43,225 bases of DNA from an uncultured bacterium (GTDB taxonomy: Bacteria; Bacteroidota; Bacteroidia; Bacteroidales; CAIXTV01): NCBI GenBank assembly GCA_903922465.1, contig CAIXTV010000030.1:1-43225 (forward strand), read 5' to 3'. Position numbers and translations under genes: made by a program. The stretch's first letter is position 1; the number at the start of each line of letters is the position of its first letter. This document shows, piece after piece, positions 15,449 to 24,384 of the stretch. Under the pieces are notes generated by a model. That model made no database searches. It was not told the origin of the DNA and saw only the letters and a list, made by a program, of their open reading frames with translations.

Positions 15449-16345
15449 ATGCGGACAACAAAAATCATTTTAGGAATTGGAATTGTGATCTCACTTTTCG
15501 GTTGTGCCCCTTCTTCGCAAGAAATGATGAAAAACGAGGTAATGGATAGCACATCAAATGCTTTCATATCTTCATCTGCGGCAGTTGAAAACGGTAAGGA
15601 CACAACACATAAATTTATAAGAACTGCTGATTTGAAATTTAAAGTTAAAAGTGTCATCAAATCAACCTACAATATTGAAGACATTACAAACCGACAGGGT
15701 GGTTTTGTAACATACACTAACCTGATGAGTTCTATCGATAATGTTACGAATATTTCGGTTAGTGCGGACTCTTCACTTGAGACAACTTACTATACTGTGT
15801 CAAACTCAATTACCATAAGAGTCCCCAACACCAAACTCGACACAACACTAAAAGAAATATCAAAAAACATAGACTATTTGGACTACAGGCTTATAAAAGC
15901 TGATGATGTTGCTTTGCAAATTCTTTCGAATAATCTTACTCAAAAGCGGTCGGCAAAAAATGAACAACGATTAACAAATGCAATTGACAATAGAGGAAAA
16001 AAGCTAAACGAAACTACAGTTGCAGAAGAAGTTCTATTAAGTAAGCAAGAACAAGCTGACAATGCAAAAGTTGCTAACCTTTCACTGATCGACCAGATCA
16101 ACTTTAGCACTATCAATTTGTCTATTTACCAAAGACAAACCATTAAAAGAGAACTAATCTCAAATGACAAGAATATCGAAGAATATAAACCCAGTTTTGG
16201 AAGTAATATACTTGATGCACTAAAATTTGGGTGGGATATTTTAGCCGCATTCATAGTTTTCTTAACAAAACTTTGGGGGCTATTCTTATTTGGAATTGTA
16301 GCCTATATCCTTTACAGGAAATTTGGAAACAAATTTAAAAAGTAA
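15449..16345 (+). CDS. DUF4349 lipoprotein
   Basis: The 298-residue protein starts with a lipoprotein leader, MRTTKIILGIGIVISLFGC, with the lipidated cysteine at 19. The DUF4349 domain (about 55-265) shows the usual IRTADLKFKVK opening, the GGFVTYTNL stretch and the ITIRVPNTKLD strand, followed by a long helical part. A membrane helix at about 262-288 with a basic end (YRKFGNKFKK) closes the protein, as is typical of the family. I chose the ATG at 15449 because the longer frame would bury the leader. The family function is unknown. Confidence 0.88.
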   Translation: MRTTKIILGIGIVISLFGCAPSSQEMMKNEVMDSTSNAFISSSAAVENGKDTTHKFIRTADLKFKVKSVIKSTYNIEDITNRQGGFVTYTNLMSSIDNVTNISVSADSSLETTYYTVSNSITIRVPNTKLDTTLKEISKNIDYLDYRLIKADDVALQILSNNLTQKRSAKNEQRLTNAIDNRGKKLNETTVAEEVLLSKQEQADNAKVANLSLIDQINFSTINLSIYQRQTIKRELISNDKNIEEYKPSFGSNILDALKFGWDILAAFIVFLTKLWGLFLFGIVAYILYRKFGNKFKK

Positions 16346-16588
16346 CCAAACTGAAGGTTTACTGCGGAAAATCTTCCATGCATTTTAGTTAATTCGCTGT
16401 AGAAATAGCAAATCATACAAATGAACGTCAAATCAGTTCCTAATGAAATATTAAGGAATTAAGCTCATTTATTATTTTTTAATTTCATCACTTAAAAAGC
16501 TCCCATTTAGATTTCCGTTATGATCCATCCTTGTGCAAACAATGGCACTCAGAAATTAGAAATGATATTACTATTGCGATTATCTTCA

Positions 16589-17851
16589 TCATTTAAAACT
16601 AAATATAATTGGAAGTGTGAAAACCACAAAGACTGTCCACATTGTATAGATCGGCAAATACTTCGCAATAGTTAATTCAACCTGATTAATCTCACCATTT
16701 TTGAAATTGACCTTTATCAAATCAACCATTATTAGAACCAAGTTTGCAAATATCAACAGATTTGAGCCAAGTACAGCAACCCTATTAGGAGTAAACCCAA
16801 ACTCTCCAAGTCTGTATAAAATTGCTGACAATGCCACCAGATCGATGATCAAGGATACGACAGAAAGAACAAGCAAGATGATTTCATTAAATCTTTGTTT
16901 TTTGTTTATTGAAGTTTCCGAAACTGCGAAAACAATAATCCCCATTACTCCGAGCAACATCAGGTTGAAAATTAATAAAAAATCTCTGTCATTATATGGG
17001 TCTTTCCCTGCTAACGGAATGTTAATCAGATAAATTATCAAAGTTATGACTACAAGTGGGCTGAAAATATTTGCGATGATTGGAGCTATCTTATTCGTTA
17101 CAGTAGGATAATAGCGAATTATATATGTTGCTACAATTGGAATAGAAACCAATCCCCAAATGACAATGTAATCGAAGTAGAATTTTTCAATACTGATTCC
17201 GATGGAAGAAAATAATCCCATTGTGATGCCAGTGAGGATCATTCCTGCAATCAGAAGTAAGGCACTCAAAATCGCCAAGTCTCCGTTGTATTTTATGTAA
17301 TCAATGCGCTTACTTTTATCGCCTAAATTAAAGTCGATATAGAGCAATCCGTATATACACCATAGTAAAAGGGGCAGATGGATGTATGCTAAATTTATTG
17401 AGCTACTTTCTCTTACAGACGGCAATAGATTAATGTAGATCGCTGATACTAAAAATGCTCCAATTGAAATAATCTGGTGCTTCTTTTTCAGAAATTCTTT
17501 GGTAAGAATGGCATAAATGGATAATCCAAATAGAACTATTAATCCAGCGTTTTTCTCATAGAAGAAATATTTTTCAATATCAATGTTAATGAATGTGGGT
17601 AGTTTGATTAAGGTTCCCGTTATTAAACAGGCAATAATTAGAACCAGAATATCAACATTTGTAACCTTGTTTTTACTCTGTTCAGGTCTTTCATATTCTA
17701 ACCTAATTTTCCAAAAACCAGCAAGTTCATTACCTGCAATTTCAGGATAGATTTTCAGGAATCCATTTTCGAAAATTGTCTTGTCCTCATGATATAGTTT
17801 CTCAAGTTCTTCGGGATTAGATATTACTTCTTTTATTTTATTTTCTATCAT
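16589..17851 (-). CDS. DUF4153-like polytopic membrane protein
   Basis: The 420-residue protein has a soluble N-terminus of about 65 residues (NPEELEKLYHEDKTIFENGF, ending in FWKIRLEYE) and then about eleven membrane helices. The segment NKIAPIIANIFSPLVVITLII followed by NDRDFLLIFNLMLLG is characteristic of DUF4153. The function is unknown. It is the last gene of a minus-strand series, 58 bases after the SanA-like gene, and converges on the DUF4349 gene across 243 bases that hold no gene and no clear terminator. Confidence 0.75.
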   Translation of the reverse strand: MIENKIKEVISNPEELEKLYHEDKTIFENGFLKIYPEIAGNELAGFWKIRLEYERPEQSKNKVTNVDILVLIIACLITGTLIKLPTFINIDIEKYFFYEKNAGLIVLFGLSIYAILTKEFLKKKHQIISIGAFLVSAIYINLLPSVRESSSINLAYIHLPLLLWCIYGLLYIDFNLGDKSKRIDYIKYNGDLAILSALLLIAGMILTGITMGLFSSIGISIEKFYFDYIVIWGLVSIPIVATYIIRYYPTVTNKIAPIIANIFSPLVVITLIIYLINIPLAGKDPYNDRDFLLIFNLMLLGVMGIIVFAVSETSINKKQRFNEIILLVLSVVSLIIDLVALSAILYRLGEFGFTPNRVAVLGSNLLIFANLVLIMVDLIKVNFKNGEINQVELTIAKYLPIYTMWTVFVVFTLPIIFSFK

Positions 17852-17909
17852 CGATGCAGTTTTTTAAATGTAAGCTAACTTCAGTTTTGGATAATAATAT
17901 GCTGGTTAA

Positions 17910-18551
17910 TCATCTCAAAATAATTCTTTCCCCTAAGAATTTAGGTTTTACACGGAACATCAGGTCTAAAAACATTTTATCCCGTGCAAAGAGTTCTCGC
18001 AATTTTGTTTTAAATCCTTTATATGCGGTAACTTCTTTCGCATTATATCCATAAGCGTTAATGCCATATTTTCTCGCCAAGTAAACTGCTCTTTCATTGT
18101 GAAACTTTTGTGAGATAACGATATATGAACTTTGTCCGAATATTTCCTTTGCTCGCACAACTGCATCCAAAGTTCTGAATCCTGCATAATCCAAGTAAAT
18201 TACGCTGTCAGGAATCCCATTCCGCACAAGTTCCACCTTCATATCCAAAGGCTCGTTATAATTTGTATGGCTATTATCACCGCTAATAATGATGTTCTTT
18301 ATTTTCCCGCTTTTGAATAATTGAACCGTAGCATCAATTCGATTGAAGAAAAAGTCGTTTTTATTTCCGTTCTTCAAGTTTTTACTTGTTCCAAGCAATA
18401 ATCCGACTTGATTATATACCACGTTTACAGTATCATCAGTTATAAACGATTTCGTTGAATTAGTAACAATAGCATTAGCCCAAATTGTTAAAATTGAAAC
18501 AATTATGACTGAAGTAATAAGCGCAATTTTAAAGAACCGTTTTCGTTTCAT
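17910..18551 (-). CDS. SanA/YdcF/ElyC family protein (DUF218)
   Basis: The 213-residue protein has an N-terminal membrane anchor (about 8-27) and a Rossmann-like DUF218 domain outside. The family layout is visible: GLLLGTSKNL near 50, RIDATVQLFKSGKIKNIIISGDN near 72-94, YLDYAGFRTLDAVVRAKEIF near 118-138 and ISQKFHNERAVYLARKYG near 146-163. SanA relatives affect cell-envelope permeability and resistance to vancomycin, but the reaction is not known. It starts 4 bases after the gene before it, so the two are co-transcribed. Confidence 0.87.
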   Translation of the reverse strand: MKRKRFFKIALITSVIIVSILTIWANAIVTNSTKSFITDDTVNVVYNQVGLLLGTSKNLKNGNKNDFFFNRIDATVQLFKSGKIKNIIISGDNSHTNYNEPLDMKVELVRNGIPDSVIYLDYAGFRTLDAVVRAKEIFGQSSYIVISQKFHNERAVYLARKYGINAYGYNAKEVTAYKGFKTKLRELFARDKMFLDLMFRVKPKFLGERIILR

Positions 18552-18555
18552 ATAG

Positions 18556-19014
18556 TTACATCATCCAATCAATAGTTGAATGTTTCTTTTTCATTTTATC
18601 CCAAAACCCCTCGCTCCAATCCATGACAACGGTAGCTTGCCAATCCATCGGAAAGTCAGTAAACACTGCTTCTACCATTTTGCTTCCACAACCCCTTATC
18701 GTTGAATTGATCTCATAAAAGTTTATGTATTTATATTTCGGCTCAAATAGAATTGTTATACCAGTGGCGGAAAGGTGATCTGGTGTGGTAATTGGATTTT
18801 TCACTCTTGTTCCAGCAATTTCACTTGATGCAGCAATACTATCATCAGTTAGTTTCACATATTTAATAAAATCCAGTGTGGATAGCCTGATTGCCATATT
18901 TATGATTTCAACAGGTAGTACTTTCACCCGATGAATTGCCCATATCTCAGTGCCATTTTGGATAATTGGCGAGAATATAGTATCAAATTCCTTTCTTTTT
19001 ATCCAATTATCCAT
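18556..19014 (-). CDS. Hypothetical protein, possible GNAT-like acetyltransferase
   Basis: The 152-residue soluble protein has a mixed alpha/beta pattern. The segment IRGCGSKMVEAVFTDFP resembles the acyl-CoA binding turn and helix of GNAT acetyltransferases (usually RGxGxG/A), and the C-terminal WSEGFWDKMKKKH fits the last strand-helix of that fold. The start could also be 39 bases earlier (ATG at 19053). Assignment to GNAT is tentative because the rest is not recognisable. It is 4 bases upstream of the SanA-like gene. Confidence 0.6.
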   Translation of the reverse strand: MDNWIKRKEFDTIFSPIIQNGTEIWAIHRVKVLPVEIINMAIRLSTLDFIKYVKLTDDSIAASSEIAGTRVKNPITTPDHLSATGITILFEPKYKYINFYEINSTIRGCGSKMVEAVFTDFPMDWQATVVMDWSEGFWDKMKKKHSTIDWMM

Positions 19015-19133
19015 GCTCAGTAATTTATTTTCTCTCTTTTGCTCTACACACATTTATTTAGTCTCTCTATACTAACGTTCAAAAAGTATTAATTCTTAGC
19101 GGTACTTTGGCTGGATTTTATCGTTATCATTTA

Positions 19134-20195
19134 TTAATGTCTGTCTTCTAATATTCCAATTAAGCTGACAAGGGATATTGTTGCTGATGCGCAAAGGGAA
19201 GCATCTTTTGCATTAGCTGTCCGCTTATGTGTTAATTCATTAGCTAAGTCATTCGAGGCTCTTGCATACTTTCTAATATTTTCATTAGCACCACCTTCAA
19301 GCTCAATTGCAATGTAGGCATCAAGCATACGTTTTGCATCCGTTTTGCTTGGTTTAACTCCGTCTAATGTTGGGTGCTTCTTCTCGTTGAAAATTGCTTG
19401 TGCAATGGAAATAATTGTTTCTCTACATAGTAATCCAATAGTTTGAAATTGCTCTTCATTTGATGCTTGTTTAAGTCGCATTTTAATTTCTTTAATAGTT
19501 CTGTCTATTCTTTCCCATCCAGTCATATTAACAGAAATATTAAGCAATTCAGGCTGTTCTGTTTCCTGCAAAGAATTTAATAAATTACTATACATCTCAC
19601 CAATAAATGCTCTTCTATCTCTGTATTGTGGCAATTCGCCAGAACTCCATCTTGCATACCATTGCCAAAGGTCACTGAAGGAATTGGGATTATCAATGAC
19701 AAGTCTTTTTAAAGCAGTGCTTACTTTTGTATATCGTTTTTGATATTCGGTATTTACTTCTTGGATTTTCTGCCCACCAGTCGAAACTGATATCATTATG
19801 TCTTTAAGATAGTTAATTTCAGCTATAAATTCGTCTTTATTAAAATGGTCTGCAATTCTGTCCCACTCAAGTTTAGGAACTGATTTTGGAATTATATAGA
19901 CCTGCCCAACGTGCATATTTTCATTAGGTCTTAAAACCAATTCGATTTTTTCTTGAACTTTTGCCTCAATTCCTGAGAGCCGTTCTTGAAGTTTTACAAA
20001 TTTGTCAACTGAAACAGTAATGTATATTGAGTAAAAGTATGTACCCCTATTCCAATTGTCATAATGAGTCTGCTCTGAAGTAATTTCTGAAGTTCGCATC
20101 AAGTCTGCAAGTTCCAAATCCTTATCAGCACTGAAAAGTTCGGTTACAGTTAAGATAGTTTTTCGTAATTCGTTTTTGTCGTCAAGCACAATCAA
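19134..20195 (-). CDS. Uncharacterised protein with Abi-like helical C-terminus
   Basis: The 353-residue protein has no signal or membrane segment. It appears to start at a TTG (20195) or a GTG two codons later, since the next ATG would remove 32 residues. The middle contains ARWSSGELPQYRDRR (about 195-210). The C-terminal 110 residues are helical (LCRETIISIAQAIF, then ASNDLANELTHKRTA), like C-terminal domains seen in abortive-infection-type proteins. It lies directly downstream of an Abi_C gene, so a defence role is likely, but I do not recognise the family. Confidence 0.65.
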   Translation of the reverse strand: MIVLDDKNELRKTILTVTELFSADKDLELADLMRTSEITSEQTHYDNWNRGTYFYSIYITVSVDKFVKLQERLSGIEAKVQEKIELVLRPNENMHVGQVYIIPKSVPKLEWDRIADHFNKDEFIAEINYLKDIMISVSTGGQKIQEVNTEYQKRYTKVSTALKRLVIDNPNSFSDLWQWYARWSSGELPQYRDRRAFIGEMYSNLLNSLQETEQPELLNISVNMTGWERIDRTIKEIKMRLKQASNEEQFQTIGLLCRETIISIAQAIFNEKKHPTLDGVKPSKTDAKRMLDAYIAIELEGGANENIRKYARASNDLANELTHKRTANAKDASLCASATISLVSLIGILEDRH

Positions 20196-20272
20196 ATAAT
20201 TTATTTTTTTCCCTAAGTTCTATAGTTGGTATTTTTACAATTGTTGGCGTTAAATGCATAATTGCATACTCG

Positions 20273-21199
20273 TTACAACTCTATTAGTTCAGTTGTCTCT
20301 CCATTAGTCGCTAAGTAAAGAATAGCAATCTCTGAAACTACGCCAACAATTAGTTTCGCATATTTTGTTTCTAACCCCTTGAAGTCCGCCTCTTTTCCGT
20401 GTCCTGTTCCATATCCATTTCGCAGTTCGGCAACTCCATGAACAACTGAAGCAATGCCGCCAAGAATTTGCCTAATAGCTTTCTCTGCTTTTTCAGGGTC
20501 ACTTGCTTGCTTTGGTGTAAAGTCGAGAACAGAACTGGTTGTTTTCAACAATTGTGGTAAAGTCCAGTCAGGCTCAACTACAGTAGTTTTCTCCTTTAAT
20601 ATTGATTTGCAGGTCGTTTCCAAAAGTTCTTTAGCTGTTCCAATCGCAAGGTCAGTGTCCGTGTTTATGGCATCATTCATTGTATTAATTTTCCCGTTCA
20701 CATAATCTGTGTTCAGGTATTTTTTTATCTCGGCTTTTTTTGCTGCAAAGTGAGCTTGTCCAGTAACCTGTTGTCGACCTGAATATATAGGCTTTCCTGA
20801 AACTTCGTCTGTCTGAACAATTTCATAACCATCACCAGCTAAATGGTTATTGTAAATCTCTAATAATTTCGTAGCTTCTTTAATATTTGTTCGAACTATT
20901 GGATGAAGAGTTGTGGATAAAAACTTCAGGTATAGTTCATCTTCACAATGAAGAAGATTTATTCTCGGGTCGGTGTATATCCAGTTTATATCCCAGTCAT
21001 TATTACTAACCGTGTGCTGCCAAATGTCATCATAGGCATTATCATAACGATAGTCACGGGATGGTATTCTCTTTAAATTAAATAGTCTGGCTAAAAAGTC
21101 TGGCTCATTTTGATTGCCATAATACCAAAGTCTTTCCAGTTGCATTTCGTCAGCGACAGACTGTCGGGTTACATCCGTTATTTTGTTTTTTGCTTGCAT
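20273..21199 (-). CDS. Abi_C domain protein (abortive infection family, HEPN-like)
   Basis: The 308-residue cytosolic protein ends in an Abi_C domain (about 185-300). The hallmark ELRNGYGTGHG is present, with R260 and H267 forming an R-N-x5-H motif like the RNA-cleaving centre of HEPN ribonucleases. It is preceded by the typical GTAKELLETTCKSIL and PQLLKTT helices. The N-terminal part (1-180) is not recognised. Abi_C proteins are linked to abortive phage infection by context; the target RNA is unknown. It lies 77 bases upstream of the 353-residue gene, on the same strand. Confidence 0.85.
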   Translation of the reverse strand: MQAKNKITDVTRQSVADEMQLERLWYYGNQNEPDFLARLFNLKRIPSRDYRYDNAYDDIWQHTVSNNDWDINWIYTDPRINLLHCEDELYLKFLSTTLHPIVRTNIKEATKLLEIYNNHLAGDGYEIVQTDEVSGKPIYSGRQQVTGQAHFAAKKAEIKKYLNTDYVNGKINTMNDAINTDTDLAIGTAKELLETTCKSILKEKTTVVEPDWTLPQLLKTTSSVLDFTPKQASDPEKAEKAIRQILGGIASVVHGVAELRNGYGTGHGKEADFKGLETKYAKLIVGVVSEIAILYLATNGETTELIEL

Positions 21200-21307
21200 A
21201 GTTTTTTTGTATGGTGCTCCCTATTATAGGACAGCTTTAGGTCAAAATTAAGATATAATCTGTTACTCGGATAAAACCACATTTCTAATTCTCCTCTCTT
21301 TACACAA

Positions 21308-21538
21308 TCAGATTGTGAATGAATACTTCTTCCCATCAGCCAAACTATGGCTACCCATATTATGCCCATGAACCCAGATATCCCCTGACTTATTCTCATA
21401 GTTATGGAACTCAACCCAGCCATCAGAATGAGTTCGTTTTTCATCCGTTCCAGCTAACCAGCCATAGTCGATCATCACACCGACATCACCTGCTGGTTTA
21501 CCGTCTTTATAAATTACTTTTACTGAGAAGTGGCTCAT
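21308..21538 (-). CDS. Small conserved-looking beta-rich hypothetical protein
   Basis: The 76-residue protein has no signal peptide. Its pattern (SVKVIYKDGKPAGDVGVMI, then DGWVEFHNYE, then IWVHG, then LADGKKYSFTI) suggests a small beta-sandwich such as a carboxypeptidase-regulatory or transthyretin-like fold. I chose the ATG at 21538 because the eight earlier residues add nothing. It precedes the Abi_C gene by about 110 bases on the same strand. Function unknown. Confidence 0.6.
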   Translation of the reverse strand: MSHFSVKVIYKDGKPAGDVGVMIDYGWLAGTDEKRTHSDGWVEFHNYENKSGDIWVHGHNMGSHSLADGKKYSFTI

Positions 21539-21736
21539 TATTAGTAAAATTATAGTTTCCATTTTGAATAGTTTCTCTAAATCAATTTTAATTAGAAATA
21601 ATTGAATTAGGCTGCAATAATAAGTATTAAATCAAACTTTTAGTTTGTTTATTTCCCCAAAATTGCAGACATATTATTTCTTCATAAATATTCTTTATTC
21701 GAATGTCAAAGAAGGACACGAATAATCTAAGATCAA

Positions 21737-22843
21737 TTATATTGCAAAACTACAAACTACATATGAATTGCCCCCATATTCACACTTGTCTTCGGAAAAT
21801 TCACATTGATAACAAATCCCGTAAAATGGATCATCTAAAATTGATTTAATTTTTCTTAGTCCTTCATAGAAAAGATTGTTTGATTTAATTTCCTGCTCTG
21901 ACAAAGCCCCTGTATTAGAGTCTTTAGGAATTACGACCAATTTTTCTTCGCCCAATTCAATCCATTTTTCATTAGGTAATGTTCCGTATAGTTGCCCATT
22001 CCAAAATTCTCCATCTATTATATTTTTAAGTACGGAATGTTCATAATATTTTGATTGTGCTAATTTAGAGATTTCGAATTTTCTTAAAGGACAAGATGAT
22101 GCTACGCCTTTTTCAGTTCGAATTAATTTACCGTTTAAATCGTCTTTATATTTAAAATATTTGGCTTCAACTTCTTTTTTATTATTCTCAAAATCAATTT
22201 TATTTTGCTCTATTTGTTTGCGGATCGAATCTTTTTTATGTTCAATGTAGTCTTGATCTGAACGAGTATCGAGAATCCAATAAATTGATGGGTTGTCAGA
22301 GTTTAGAAAATTAGTAAGAGAATTTTCGTCAAGAAGCTGTTCTCTCAGATCAATTTCAATACATGGAATGCCCATACCACGAATCATCTCGATTTTGAAA
22401 TCGTCCAAAAAATGAGTGCGAGCAAACTCGATAAATATTTGTTTTTTTTTAATAAATCCTATTGCATCAGGAATTATTTTTGTTTCCTCTACGAAAATTG
22501 TTTTTTCAAGTATTATGGTATCAAAGGTCAAATTTACACTTTCTCTGAAAATGGAATTTTTATTGTTAGGGTTATAATCATAATGGTAAGAGGGAATTGT
22601 CAATCTTTTAGTTCTTTGCAATATGGATTTTGCAAGAAGATGTAAAGCCGATTCTACCGCACCCTCACACTCCTTATCTGATTTATGTGCAAAATGTGCT
22701 ACTTTTATATTAGAAAAGTTATTTTTAGCTATTAATGGATGCATACAATTAGGGCAGAAGCAATTGCATGCTAAACCATTTTCAACTTCGGAAACATGTT
22801 TTAGCTCACCCTCAAATAAGCCATATGTAAGTAACTGCTCCAT
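21737..22843 (-). CDS. CoiA-like zinc-finger PD-(D/E)xK nuclease
   Basis: The 368-residue protein has the CoiA layout: an N-terminal zinc knuckle (C26, C28, C30, C33 in CNCFCPNC, then AHFAH with H50 and H53) and then a restriction-endonuclease-like core. Likely active-site acids are D126 in IIPDAIGF and E139 in IFIEFARTH, followed by K150 and a CIEIDL strand. CoiA-type proteins act in DNA uptake or recombination; many related nucleases sit in defence islands. The C-terminal part has a further cysteine set (CYQCEFSEDKC) that could hold a second zinc. The 174 bases before the next gene hold no gene. Confidence 0.8.
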   Translation of the reverse strand: MEQLLTYGLFEGELKHVSEVENGLACNCFCPNCMHPLIAKNNFSNIKVAHFAHKSDKECEGAVESALHLLAKSILQRTKRLTIPSYHYDYNPNNKNSIFRESVNLTFDTIILEKTIFVEETKIIPDAIGFIKKKQIFIEFARTHFLDDFKIEMIRGMGIPCIEIDLREQLLDENSLTNFLNSDNPSIYWILDTRSDQDYIEHKKDSIRKQIEQNKIDFENNKKEVEAKYFKYKDDLNGKLIRTEKGVASSCPLRKFEISKLAQSKYYEHSVLKNIIDGEFWNGQLYGTLPNEKWIELGEEKLVVIPKDSNTGALSEQEIKSNNLFYEGLRKIKSILDDPFYGICYQCEFSEDKCEYGGNSYVVCSFAI

Positions 22844-22967
22844 TATACTTTGAATTAAAAAATTAGAATCTTAATTATCTTCTATTCCTGAAGGCTTTCC
22901 CTAACATATTGAGAGAAACAACATTTAGATGAATAGCATTTTACTCCCGATTATAATCATCCCTAAA

Positions 22968-23402
22968 TTAACCTATCGGCAGAATTGTAAACTCATTCCC
23001 ATCCTTATCCTTAACTACCACTTTAGGCTCTATAGCTGGAACATACCCGAACGTATCCATTGTTTCAAATTCTAACTTTTGGTTCTCCAAATCAGTATCA
23101 TCGCCACCGCCTAATATTTGAATAGTATCATTCCCAATTCGGCTATATACCTGTAGGGAGTATTCTAAGACATCATTAAAACCGAAAAATCCATTTTTAA
23201 TAAGAAATTCGATTGCTTTGTTTGTCGTAGAATAAACCGCCATAGCCTTCCGCCTGATGACCATTGGATCATCATCATTTGCAAAATTACCAACTAAACT
23301 AAACGGTACATCATTACACCTGAATTCAAAATTGACGGAATACTCAAATAATGGAATTTGAATTGGGTCTGACTTTTTATACTTATGAAAATATCTGATC
23401 AT
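22968..23402 (-). CDS. Hypothetical protein
   Basis: The 144-residue protein has no signal, no membrane helix and no family that I recognise. It is acidic in the middle (GGGDDTDLENQ) and strand-rich at both ends (VNFEFRC and PKVVVKDKDGNEFTILPIG). It lies between the CoiA-like and recombinase genes on the same strand, with 124-base and 81-base gaps on the two sides. The start MIRYFHKYKK is the only ATG near the beginning. Confidence 0.55.
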   Translation of the reverse strand: MIRYFHKYKKSDPIQIPLFEYSVNFEFRCNDVPFSLVGNFANDDDPMVIRRKAMAVYSTTNKAIEFLIKNGFFGFNDVLEYSLQVYSRIGNDTIQILGGGDDTDLENQKLEFETMDTFGYVPAIEPKVVVKDKDGNEFTILPIG

Positions 23403-23483
23403 GAACTTATATATAAATTATTTTACTCGAGTTTTTGAAAAATTTGAGGATGGAGGACCTGCATGAAATAAATTCATCGATAA

Positions 23484-24107
23484 CTATGAAGCCATCAATT
23501 TCTTGATTTTCGATACGGTATTGATGGCATATCCTGTTATTCCAGCGATCCGCCTTATACTGAGATTACTCTTGTTGACCAAATCCACAATCGATGAATA
23601 TTTCGATAATTGTTTTTGTTTGTCAGCCTTACTGCCTTCCTTGCGTCCGTTATATTTTTTTTGGAGCTTCGCCAAAGCTATACCTTCAGCTTGACGAATT
23701 TTTCTTTGGCTATTTTCCAACTCAGCTCCAATACTTAACATCTGAAGCAACATCATAACCATAGGGTTTTCTTTGCCATTTTCTAAGGATACCATGTTAA
23801 ACTGTTGCACATAAATTGCAATACCTTTTTTATGGAATGTATCTACAGTGATTAAAATATCAACTACCCGCCTTCCAATTCGACTGATCTCTGAAACAAG
23901 TATGAGCCGAATATCGTTTTGAACTACATATTCGAGTAGTTTATTAAATTCCTTCCGTTCCGTAGTCTTAACAGTGCCGCTTACCGTTTCTTGAAATACT
24001 CTTTTTACTGTCCAGCCTTTTTCTGCTGCAACCTGCTTAAGATTCAAAATTTGACGTTGGTTATCTTGTGACAAACTGCTCACCCTTGACCAAATTATTG
24101 CGTCCAT
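23484..24107 (-). CDS. Serine recombinase (resolvase/invertase family)
   Basis: The 207-residue enzyme has an N-terminal catalytic domain that begins MDAIIWSRVSSLSQDNQRQ, with the likely nucleophile S10. It continues with the VSEISRIGRR motif, the long linking helix (MLLQMLSIGAELENSQRKIRQAEGIALA), and a C-terminal helix-turn-helix (about 165-205, LSIRRIAGITGYAINTVSKI). The size fits the small resolvase/invertase group. Such enzymes resolve transposon cointegrates or flip short segments. I found no matched inverted pair of crossover sites nearby, so its substrate is unknown. I chose the ATG at 24107 over an earlier frame opening because of the conserved N-terminus. Confidence 0.92.
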   Translation of the reverse strand: MDAIIWSRVSSLSQDNQRQILNLKQVAAEKGWTVKRVFQETVSGTVKTTERKEFNKLLEYVVQNDIRLILVSEISRIGRRVVDILITVDTFHKKGIAIYVQQFNMVSLENGKENPMVMMLLQMLSIGAELENSQRKIRQAEGIALAKLQKKYNGRKEGSKADKQKQLSKYSSIVDLVNKSNLSIRRIAGITGYAINTVSKIKKLMAS

Positions 24108-24276
24108 TTGTATCATATTTAGAATGACCGCAATATTAATACATTTTGGCGATATAATCAAATTTTTCGGTCACAATTTTGAATCAACTTCAGGTGTACC
24201 CCAGATGTAAGACAAGGTGGTTCGGATTATTCAAATTTGTTCAAATGAAACGATTCAGGTACTCGTAAAACATCAT

Positions 24277-24366
24277 GCGATAATTGTCCCAATATCGCCA
24301 CTCATTTATTATAAGTCGCTTTTACTAAATGGTTATTTTTATGCGATGATTAAAGTAATATCTTTG
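24277..24366 (+). promoter_or_regulatory. Promoter of the LytTR regulator operon with two CGATAATT-like words
   Basis: TATCTTTG at 24359-24366 is a perfect -7 element; the ATG follows 18 bases later. GCGATAATT at 24277-24285 and GCGATGATT at 24343-24351 resemble the direct repeats found downstream of the kinase gene, so the operon may be self-regulated. They are 66 bases apart, not the 21 seen there. Confidence 0.5.
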
Positions 24367-24384
24367 TTACTTATAATTATCATT

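Noticed and set aside
14282-23402. Chromosomal integron cassette array (many small unknown genes)
   Set aside because: I looked for RYYYAAC and GTTRRRY ends around the gaps. Only isolated, unpaired matches such as GTTAAAT near 20249 were found, the genes lie on both strands, and no integron-type integrase is present.
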